From positions 1-7,397 of the forward strand of contig WTHH01000301.1 in NCBI GenBank assembly GCA_011523195.1: a DNA stretch of 7,397 nt. The letters run 5' to 3'. This DNA is from Verrucomicrobiales bacterium (GTDB lineage: Bacteria; Verrucomicrobiota; Verrucomicrobiia; Limisphaerales; UBA1096). The notes under the pieces were generated by a model. That model worked only from the letters and a program-made list of their open reading frames with translations. It did no database searches and had not been told where the DNA came from. Both the position numbers and the translations under genes were made by a program. Numbering within the stretch: position 1 is the stretch's first letter; each line of letters opens with the position of its first letter. Below, piece after piece: positions 1 through 5,530 of this stretch.

Positions 1-972
1 GGGGAAAACAAACCACCTACAGTTAAAATCAAGCCTTCTGAAGAAGGCGGCGACTTGGCTGTATTCACTGAGCTATTTTCGGCAAAAGGGGTGGGTGTGT
101 TGTATCGTGCTACGACAACGGGCACGATGACAGTCGACTGGAAGCCGGTCCATGCATTCCCGTCCAAGGAGGCGGCCGAGGCCCAAACCAGGCTTGAGGC
201 TGCGGAATTTCGTCAGGCCTTTTATCGTGTGGCGGTTCATGAGATGGAGATTCATCCGGACATGATCTGGGTGCCGCCCGGGGAATTTCAACTGGGCAGT
301 CCGGACGAGGAGTCGGAGCGATACGCGGATGAGGGACCGCAGCAGCTCACGATCATCCATGTCGGTTTTTGGGTGCACAAGTACGAGGTCACTCAGGCAG
401 AATACATCGACCTGATGGGAAACAATCTCAGCTTCGGTTACAACGCTGATTCAGGTGAACTGGCGGCAGACCTGCCGGTTGACAGCGTCACGTGGGAAGA
501 GGCAAGGGAGTATTGCCGCCGATTCAATGAGCGCGAATTGAAGGTCGGCCGCGTGCCGCCGGGCTACGAGTACCGGTTGCCTACCGAGGCGGAGTGGGAG
601 TACGCGGCGCGTGCCGGTACCACGGGGGCTTACAGTTTTGGAGATACGGATTATGTCGCCCACCTTGGCGAATTTGGCTGGTGGCGCGAGAACTCAGGCG
701 AGACCCCCATGCCGGTGGGCCAACTCGCCCCGAACCCATGGGGCTTGTATGACATTCACGGAAACGTGTTCGAGTGGTGTCTCGACGAGTACGATGCCTA
801 TGAGGAGGGCGGCTTCGTCGCGTTTTCCGGGGCCGATTACAAGGTCATCCGCGGTGGGTCGTTCTATTGTCCGGCGACCATCCTGAGATCGGCTTGCCGT
901 ATTGAGCCTCAAATTGCAGACTTTCGTAACTGGCTGACTGGGCTGCGTGTTTTTCTCGCGCCCAAGCGATAA
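1..972 (+). CDS. FGE-sulfatase (SUMF1-like) domain protein, 5' partial
   Basis: The reading frame is open from base 1 to the TAA at 970-972, so the gene probably begins outside the window. A TTG at 55 preceded by AGAAGG is the only candidate internal start near the edge, but it would cut into a folded module. Counting codons from base 1, residues about 45-78 hold a VDW-(26)-FYRV module also found in the ankyrin protein downstream. From about residue 88 the formylglycine-generating-enzyme fold follows: MIWVPPGEFQLGS, HKYEVTQAEY, YRLPTEAEWEYAARAG, NPWGLYDIHGNVFEW, IRGGSF and C-terminal GLRVFLA. Of the two catalytic cysteines of true FGE (human Cys336 and Cys341), the first aligns with Cys at 868-870 and the second with Leu at 883-885. 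This suggests a non-FGE use of the fold, such as ligand binding or another oxidase-like role. The family is certain, the biochemical role is not. Confidence 0.9.
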   Translation, partial: GENKPPTVKIKPSEEGGDLAVFTELFSAKGVGVLYRATTTGTMTVDWKPVHAFPSKEAAEAQTRLEAAEFRQAFYRVAVHEMEIHPDMIWVPPGEFQLGSPDEESERYADEGPQQLTIIHVGFWVHKYEVTQAEYIDLMGNNLSFGYNADSGELAADLPVDSVTWEEAREYCRRFNERELKVGRVPPGYEYRLPTEAEWEYAARAGTTGAYSFGDTDYVAHLGEFGWWRENSGETPMPVGQLAPNPWGLYDIHGNVFEWCLDEYDAYEEGGFVAFSGADYKVIRGGSFYCPATILRSACRIEPQIADFRNWLTGLRVFLAPKR

Positions 973-973
973 T

Positions 974-987
974 AGCTTGGCCAAGTG
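974..987. repeat. Degenerate copy of the 14-bp intergenic palindrome (12/14)
   Basis: The sequence AGCTTGGCCAAGTG matches CGCTTGGCCAAGCG at 12 of 14 positions and keeps the perfect inner palindrome CTTGGCCAAG. It begins one base after the TAA of the FGE-domain gene and lies in the 22-base gap before the next ORF. It has no T-tract, so it is not a conventional intrinsic terminator. Confidence 0.75.
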
Positions 988-994
988 AATAGGC

Positions 995-1195
995 ATGAAC
1001 TCGCAAAAAGTGGAGCAACGAATGGAGCGCTGGCTGGCCAAGGCCGATTCACATCCTTTGGCCAAGCGCGTGGCCGACTTGGCCCTGCTGCTTGAGAATG
1101 ATGCCGGCGCCTGGGAACGCTACGGCCAGTTTTACGAAGGCTGGAGCCGGGAGGAGATCGCTGTGTTACTGGAGGCAGTCAAAAAGGCTCTCTAG
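995..1195 (+). CDS. Small hypothetical protein (66 aa)
   Basis: I do not recognise this protein. It is 66 residues long with no signal peptide or membrane segment, rich in Leu, Ala, Glu and Lys, and looks helical and amphipathic. Its C-terminal half (GAWERYGQFYEGWSREEIAV) has the texture of a real protein rather than a shadow frame. An in-frame TGA at 986-988 limits the start to ATG 995 or ATG 1022. The second has a GGAG six bases upstream and would give a 57-residue product; the first has no clear ribosome binding site. It lies 22 bases after the FGE-domain gene on the same strand and could be co-transcribed with it. Two LAK tripeptides are encoded by sequence resembling the intergenic palindrome (bases 1031-1044 and 1055-1068). 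Confidence 0.55.
   Translation: MNSQKVEQRMERWLAKADSHPLAKRVADLALLLENDAGAWERYGQFYEGWSREEIAVLLEAVKKAL
1012..1015 (+). promoter_or_regulatory. Candidate Shine-Dalgarno GGAG for an internal start at 1022
   Basis: GGAG lies six bases ahead of ATG 1022, whereas ATG 995 has only a weak purine stretch upstream. This favours the shorter form of the small hypothetical protein. Most other genes here lack a clear Shine-Dalgarno sequence, so the argument is weak. Confidence 0.3.
1055..1068. repeat. Possible degenerate palindrome copy inside a coding region (12/14)
   Basis: The sequence CCTTTGGCCAAGCG matches the 14-base palindrome at 12 positions and encodes PLAKR in the small ORF. A poorer match (9/14) lies 24 bases upstream at 1031-1044. 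Codon constraint on Leu-Ala-Lys could produce this by chance. Confidence 0.25.
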
Positions 1196-1251
1196 CGTGG
1201 TTACTCTGTTTACCTGCTTGCATAGCGCTTACGCAGGCGTAGTCTTGGCTA

Positions 1252-2877
1252 GTGAGATTAGTTCCATTCTGCTTGTGGTTGACCCTCCTCGCTGTCTCCC
1301 CGTCCACCCTGTTGCATGCTCAGGAGGACACTATTTGGCAGGCTGCCACCAACGGCGACGTGGATGCGATAGAAGCGTTCATTGACGCCGCCGCCGACCT
1401 CGACGAACTGAGTGAATCCGGCTCGGCTCCGCTTCACTATGCCGTCTCGATAAACCGCGTGGAGGTCGTGGCGCTGCTGCTCGATGCCGGTGCGGACACG
1501 GACGTGGAGGACTCCCGCCAACGCACGCCGCTGGATCTTGCCATCGCCGGGAACAAGACGGAAATCATCGACCTCTTGCTTGAGGCGGGCGCAGGCGTCG
1601 AGGCCCCAACGACCCCGCTGCACCCCATCGTCTGGGCTGGAGACTTGCTCGGGGTGAAGCTTCACGTCTACGCCGGGACGGATATTGACCAAGAGGATGA
1701 GTTTGGGAATTACCCGCTTTTGCTGGCGGTAGAGCGCGGTTACCTCGACATTGTGGATTTGTTCATCACGCACGAGGCAGACCTCGATGTGGAGGATCAG
1801 GACGGGTTTACGGCGGTGATCATGGCAGCCGAGCAAGACCACGCGGACGTCCTCCAACTGTTGATAGACAGTGGCGCCGACCTCGCGGTCGAGGATAAGG
1901 CCGAGCGAACCGCCCTGGATTGGGCGATCATCATGCAATCCGCCGATGCCGAGGAAATATTGCGGGATAACGACGCTCCGTCCGGTGCGGAGAAGTCGTT
2001 CATCGCCGCGATCCAGACAAACAACATTGTGGCGGTTCAATCCCTGCTCGACGGGGGCGCTGACGTTAACGAGCCGGCGTACACCTCCAAGACACCACTG
2101 CACTACGCCTCGCACTCCCGCAACATGGACATCCTCAAGTTACTCCTTTCCAAGGGGGCAGACATTGAGTCGATGACGGAACAGGGCTTCACGCCGCTGG
2201 GATACGCGGTTGGGCTGAATCATCCCGACAACTGCCGCGCCCTGCTCAAGGCCGGGGCGGACGTCAACACCATCGACAACTGGAACCGAACCAACCTCAA
2301 CGTCGCCGCCGCCCTCAAGCTCGAGGAGGTTACCGGTGTACTGTTGGAATTTAGCGCCAACCCGAACACGCTCGATGTTTGGCACTATTCGGCGCTTGAT
2401 GTGGCGGAGGAATTTGGCACACCGACGATCGCCGATCTGATTCGCGAGTCGGGCGGCATCAACGGCCCGAAGATTTCCATCCATCAGGCCGCCACCACGG
2501 GGGACAACGACAAAATTGGGCTGCACCTTTTCTTTGGCACCGACCTCAACCTCCTAAATGAAAACAACGAAACACCGTTCGACATTGCCGCACTCAATAA
2601 CCGTCCGGGGACACTCGAGTTTCTGCAGGAACAAACGAGCCTTGGCCTTGCCCGTGATGACGACGGTAACGAACTCATTCGCGTGGTTGGCCCGTATGGC
2701 ACGGACGACCTAACCCCCCAGTTGGAATTCACCATCGAGCAATCGGCAGATTTCGTTGACTGGGAAATCACGGAAGCCGTGGATACATCGGAAGGTATCG
2801 GCGAGATGTTGTTCGAGGCCGACTCGGAAGTTCCGGTCCGGTTTTACCGTGTGTCCGTCGCCGAGCTGGATGAGTAA
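1252..2877 (+). CDS. Secreted ankyrin-repeat protein with C-terminal VDW/FYRV module
   Basis: This is a 541-residue protein starting at GTG 1252. An in-frame TAG at 1240-1242 excludes an earlier start, and this GTG is the first start codon after it and gives a complete signal peptide (hydrophobic residues 5-21, likely cleavage after LHA at residue 23). Residues about 25-460 form roughly 14 ankyrin-type units of about 33 residues, with repeated TPLHYA/TPLDLA and LLLDAGADV-type motifs. Units of the form QAATNGD or HQAATTGD restart the array, suggesting several repeat blocks. The C-terminus (about 460-541) is not ankyrin. It carries VDW at 502-504 and FYRV at 531-534, 26 residues apart, the same spacing as in the FGE-domain protein upstream. 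Export plus ankyrin repeats suggests a periplasmic or surface protein-binding scaffold. No enzymatic motif is visible and the partner is unknown. Confidence 0.92.
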   Translation: MRLVPFCLWLTLLAVSPSTLLHAQEDTIWQAATNGDVDAIEAFIDAAADLDELSESGSAPLHYAVSINRVEVVALLLDAGADTDVEDSRQRTPLDLAIAGNKTEIIDLLLEAGAGVEAPTTPLHPIVWAGDLLGVKLHVYAGTDIDQEDEFGNYPLLLAVERGYLDIVDLFITHEADLDVEDQDGFTAVIMAAEQDHADVLQLLIDSGADLAVEDKAERTALDWAIIMQSADAEEILRDNDAPSGAEKSFIAAIQTNNIVAVQSLLDGGADVNEPAYTSKTPLHYASHSRNMDILKLLLSKGADIESMTEQGFTPLGYAVGLNHPDNCRALLKAGADVNTIDNWNRTNLNVAAALKLEEVTGVLLEFSANPNTLDVWHYSALDVAEEFGTPTIADLIRESGGINGPKISIHQAATTGDNDKIGLHLFFGTDLNLLNENNETPFDIAALNNRPGTLEFLQEQTSLGLARDDDGNELIRVVGPYGTDDLTPQLEFTIEQSADFVDWEITEAVDTSEGIGEMLFEADSEVPVRFYRVSVAELDE

Positions 2878-2879
2878 GC

Positions 2880-2893
2880 CGCTTGGCCAAGCG
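2880..2893. repeat. 14-bp intergenic palindrome CGCTTGGCCAAGCG (exact)
   Basis: A perfect 14-base palindrome starts two bases after the TAA (2875-2877) of the ankyrin gene, at the left end of the 169-base gap before the LOG gene. As RNA it could form a five-pair stem with a GGCC loop, but no T-tract follows. The rest of the gap holds no recognisable gene or clear promoter. Confidence 0.9.
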
Positions 2894-3046
2894 CGACAAC
2901 GCTTTAAGTGGTCGAGGGTGGTACGGTTACCATTTCAACCAATCCTTCCTGCCGAAACCTTCCAAATCGTTAAGCAGCGTCGCACCCCAAATTAGCTGTT
3001 ACATTTTTTTGGCTGCTTTTTAGTTTTGACTCGTTACGCTGAGGCC

Positions 3047-3739
3047 ATGGCAAGCATCACACACAAGGACGAGGCTCCGTTCACGCGTGAGGATCCGTGG
3101 CGCATCTTCCGGATTATGGCTGAGTTCGTCGACTCGTTTGAGGAGCTTTCGCGCATCGACCCCGCCGTGACGATTTTTGGCTCCGCCCGAACCAAGCCGC
3201 GCGATCCCTACTACAAGGCGGCGGTGGCCATGAGTAAAAAACTGGCGAAGGCCGGCGTGCCGGTGATTACCGGCGGCGGCCCGGGAATCATGGAGGCCGC
3301 CAACAAGGGTGCGGCGCAGGGCAAGGGCACGTCAATCGGGCTAAACATCGAGCTGCCGTTTGAACAGTGCGGCAACAAATACGCGAATCTACCGATCAAT
3401 TTTCATTACTTTTTTTCCCGCAAAGTTTGTCTCGTGAAGTACAGCCTCGGGTTTGTCTACATGCCGGGCGGGTTTGGTACACTGGATGAATTGTTCGAGG
3501 TGGTGACGCTTGTGCAGACGCACTGCATCGAGAATTTCCCGCTGATCCTATACGGCAAAAAACATTGGCGTGGCCTGCTCAACTGGGCGCGCAACACTCT
3601 GGAGAAGGGTGGCTTCATTAGCCCCGGCGACATAGAACTGATGACACTGACCGATGACATCGACGAGGCGTTCGAGTTGCTACTCAACTACATGAACGAG
3701 CGTTGCAGCGAAAAGCGGATCAGCAACGCGTTCAATTAG
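3047..3739 (+). CDS. LOG-family protein (TIGR00730 Rossmann-fold nucleotide phosphoribohydrolase)
   Basis: This is a 230-residue cytosolic Rossmann-fold protein of the Lonely Guy/lysine-decarboxylase-like family. Members hydrolyse the N-glycosidic bond of nucleoside 5'-monophosphates, releasing a free base (cytokinin activation in plants, purine or pyrimidine monophosphate turnover in bacteria). Visible motifs are VTIFGSAR (41-48), the nucleotide loop GGGPGIMEAANKGA (76-89), FFSRK with the expected catalytic Arg125, and the diagnostic PGGFGTLDE (140-148) with Glu148. The length fits the family. The ATG at 3047 is preferred over the in-frame TTG at 3026, which would add seven unremarkable residues; a GAGG lies too close (two bases) to be a good ribosome binding site. 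The substrate base cannot be assigned. The old label of lysine decarboxylase should not be used. Its stop overlaps the opposing zinc-ribbon gene stop. Confidence 0.93.
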   Translation: MASITHKDEAPFTREDPWRIFRIMAEFVDSFEELSRIDPAVTIFGSARTKPRDPYYKAAVAMSKKLAKAGVPVITGGGPGIMEAANKGAAQGKGTSIGLNIELPFEQCGNKYANLPINFHYFFSRKVCLVKYSLGFVYMPGGFGTLDELFEVVTLVQTHCIENFPLILYGKKHWRGLLNWARNTLEKGGFISPGDIELMTLTDDIDEAFELLLNYMNERCSEKRISNAFN

Positions 3740-4086
3740 TCGGCCTCTTCCGGTGATGCGTCTTCTGGTGGAAGCGGGGTACTGAAGTCGGAGAGAAATT
3801 CGCCTCCCTTTGGCGGGGCTTCTTCGCGGGCCTTGAGCAGGGCGATGGCCAGTGCCTTCATGTCGCCACTGCCGTGGATGGCGGTTTCGCGCAGCATCTC
3901 CATGTTCTGCTCAATCACCGCCACGATCTGGCGCATGTTGGCGCCGCTCATGTCGGCGACACCGCCCGGCTGTGGTCTTTGTTGGCGTGACTCCGGCTCA
4001 ATCCGCGGGTGACCGCACTGTGGACAGAATGAGGCCTGCGGGCTCAGTTCGTTTCCGCACATGCGGCATGGTTGCAGGCTGCTCAT
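3736..4086 (-). CDS. Small zinc-ribbon protein
   Basis: This is a 116-residue protein with an N-terminal zinc ribbon, Cys7-x2-Cys10 and Cys21-x2-Cys24 followed by GH, which should bind one structural zinc. The linker after it is Gln/Pro/Arg-rich (about 30-40). A predicted helical segment follows (about 45-90, MRQIVAVIEQNMEMLRETAI then KALAIALLKAREEAPPK), and the tail is acidic (SPEEAD). There is no signal peptide or membrane segment, so it is probably cytosolic. The function is unknown; such ribbons commonly mediate protein or nucleic-acid contacts. It begins 24 bases after the argG stop on the same strand and may share its transcript, although the intergenic palindrome lies in that gap. No Shine-Dalgarno sequence is evident. 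Its TAA overlaps the LOG gene TAG. Confidence 0.85.
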   Translation of the reverse strand: MSSLQPCRMCGNELSPQASFCPQCGHPRIEPESRQQRPQPGGVADMSGANMRQIVAVIEQNMEMLRETAIHGSGDMKALAIALLKAREEAPPKGGEFLSDFSTPLPPEDASPEEAD

Positions 4087-4094
4087 TGTGGCGG

Positions 4095-4108
4095 CGCTTG
4101 GCCAAGCG
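4095..4108. repeat. 14-bp intergenic palindrome CGCTTGGCCAAGCG (exact)
   Basis: This exact copy fills most of the 24-base gap between argG and the zinc-ribbon gene. Read on the minus strand it begins two bases after the argG stop (TAG at 4113-4111) and ends eight bases before the zinc-ribbon start codon, so it could occupy the ribosome-binding region of that gene. Confidence 0.9.
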
Positions 4109-4110
4109 GA

Positions 4111-5373
4111 CTACTTGCGCCTGGCCTTGGATTTTTTCTTTGGCTGTTTTTTGGCGGCGTTGGCCACCTTGGTGGCGACCTTCAGTCGCAGGCCGTTCAG
4201 TCGAATGAAACCGGTAGCGTCGTCCTGATTGTAGGCGTCGGTGGGGTCGGCCTCCATCGTGGCAATGTCCGGGTTGTACAGGCTGACCGGCGACTTGAGG
4301 CCGGCGGCGATCACGTTGCCCTTGTACAGTTTCACGCGCACCCTGCCGGTGACGTTCTGCTGACTCTCGGTGACGAGCGCCTGCAGCGCCTCCCGCTCCG
4401 GTGCGTACCAAAACCCGTTGTAGACGAGCTTGGAATACTCCGGAATCAGCGAGTCGCGTAGGTGCATCACCTCGCGGTCCATGGTGATTGATTCCATCAT
4501 GCGATGGGTAGCGTGCAGGATCGCGCCGCCCGGTGTCTCGTACACGCCGCGTGACTTCATTCCAACGAACCGGTTTTCCACCATGTCCACCCGGCCGATG
4601 CCGTGCTTGCCGCCGAGGCGGTTGAGCGTCTGCATCACCTTGAGCGGCGACATGGCCTTGCCGTTGACAGCGATGCAGTTGCCCTTCTCGAAATCCAGCG
4701 TGACGTACTCCGGCTTGTTTGGCGCGTCCTCGGGGGAGACACTCAGCTTGTACATCGCCTTGTACTTGGGCGCGGAGGCGTCAAGCCACGGATCCTCCAG
4801 CATGCCGGCCTCGTAGGAAATGTGCAGGAGGTTGCGATCCATCGAGTATGGCTTTTTCATACTGGCCTCGACCGGGATTCTCTTGGCTACACAGTAGTCG
4901 ATCATCTCCTTGCGGCCGGGAAACTCGTGGCGGAAATCCTCGTCACGCCACGGGGCAATCACCTCGAGGTCGGGCGCGAGCGCGGCGGCCGCCAGCTCGA
5001 ACCGCACCTGGTCGTTGCCCTTGCCGGTGGCACCGTGGGCGATCGCCTGTGCCCGGTGCTTGCGGGCGATCTCCACCATTCGCTTGGCGATCAACGGCCG
5101 CGCGATGCTCGTGCCGAGAAAATACTGGCCCTCGTAGATCGCGCCGGCCTGCATCATCGGGAAGATGAAATCGGTGGCAAACTCCTCGCGCAGGTCGTCG
5201 ATGTAAATATCCGACGCGCCGGTCTTGCGGGCCTTCGGTCGCAGCCCCTTGGTTTCCTCCTCCTGCCCGACGTCGGCGCAGAAGGCAATCACCTCAGCGG
5301 AGTACTTTTCCCTGATCCAGGACAACAGAACGGAGGTGTCGAGACCTCCCGAGTATGCGAGAACAATCTTCAT
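4111..5373 (-). CDS. argG: Argininosuccinate synthase
   Basis: This 420-residue cytosolic enzyme catalyses the ATP-dependent condensation of citrulline and aspartate to argininosuccinate, the penultimate step of arginine biosynthesis. The N-terminal PP-loop of the adenine-nucleotide alpha-hydrolase fold is clear (AYSGGLDTS, residues 6-14). The second family signature GATGKGNDQVRFE (114-126) is intact, and the tetramerisation-domain sequences TGFIRLNGLRL near 387-397 are typical. The start at 5373 gives the canonical MKIVLAYSGG N-terminus. Residues about 398-420 form an unusual Lys/Arg-rich tail (KKQPKKKSKARRK at the end) beyond the usual family end. No argH or other arginine gene is in the window, so argG sits apart from an arg operon here. 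It is transcribed divergently from the DUF1080 gene. No ribosome binding site is obvious; a T-rich stretch immediately precedes the start codon. Confidence 0.98.
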   Translation of the reverse strand: MKIVLAYSGGLDTSVLLSWIREKYSAEVIAFCADVGQEEETKGLRPKARKTGASDIYIDDLREEFATDFIFPMMQAGAIYEGQYFLGTSIARPLIAKRMVEIARKHRAQAIAHGATGKGNDQVRFELAAAALAPDLEVIAPWRDEDFRHEFPGRKEMIDYCVAKRIPVEASMKKPYSMDRNLLHISYEAGMLEDPWLDASAPKYKAMYKLSVSPEDAPNKPEYVTLDFEKGNCIAVNGKAMSPLKVMQTLNRLGGKHGIGRVDMVENRFVGMKSRGVYETPGGAILHATHRMMESITMDREVMHLRDSLIPEYSKLVYNGFWYAPEREALQALVTESQQNVTGRVRVKLYKGNVIAAGLKSPVSLYNPDIATMEADPTDAYNQDDATGFIRLNGLRLKVATKVANAAKKQPKKKSKARRK

Positions 5374-5440
5374 GCCAAAAAAACAGCCCGCGCATCATCG
5401 GCAAATCCCCCGTTGATGGAAGAAAAAAACCGCAGCCAGA

Positions 5441-5454
5441 CGCTTGGCCAAGCG
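5441..5454. repeat. 14-bp intergenic palindrome CGCTTGGCCAAGCG (exact)
   Basis: This is the first of two exact copies in the 157-base divergent region between argG and the DUF1080 gene. It lies 67 bases upstream of the argG start and 76 bases upstream of the DUF1080 start, with a seven-base A-tract nearby at 5423-5429. Its flanking bases differ from those of the other copies. Confidence 0.9.
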
Positions 5455-5492
5455 CAACAGCCTCTATGAGAAACACCCAAATTCGGTTGACT

Positions 5493-5506
5493 CGCTTGGC
5501 CAAGCG
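5493..5506. repeat. 14-bp intergenic palindrome CGCTTGGCCAAGCG (exact)
   Basis: This second exact copy in the argG/DUF1080 divergent region starts 52 bases (about five helical turns) after the first. It ends 24 bases before the DUF1080 start codon at 5531. A TTGACT directly abuts its left side, but no good -10 element follows. Confidence 0.9.
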
Positions 5507-5530
5507 GGATACCGCTTTTCCTCCCAAGTC

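Noticed and set aside
1258..2115. A 285-codon minus-strand ORF antisense to the ankyrin gene.
   Set aside because: It is a shadow of the repeat-rich coding frame; composition is Arg/Val/Gly-heavy and it has no recognisable motif.
2972..3020. A terminator after the ankyrin gene formed by AAGCAGC and GCTGCTT with following T residues.
   Set aside because: The stem is only seven pairs with a 33-base loop, and the T-run is interrupted; too weak to call.
5421..5454. A minus-strand terminator made of the palindrome at 5441-5454 followed by the seven-base T-tract.
   Set aside because: About ten bases separate the palindrome from the T-tract, no other copy has a T-tract, and no minus-strand gene ends just upstream.
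4603..5469. A 288-codon plus-strand ORF antisense to argG.
   Set aside because: The opposite strand is unambiguous argG; the ORF comes from codon bias in GC-rich DNA.
974..5506. A CRISPR array or transposon terminal repeats based on the repeated 14-mer.
   Set aside because: Spacing is irregular over kilobases with genes between, flanks are not conserved, and no cas gene or transposase is present.
5487..5515. A promoter with TTGACT as -35 and the palindrome filling the 17-base spacer.
   Set aside because: The hexamer at the -10 position (TACCGC) matches the consensus poorly and would leave only a few bases of leader before the ATG.
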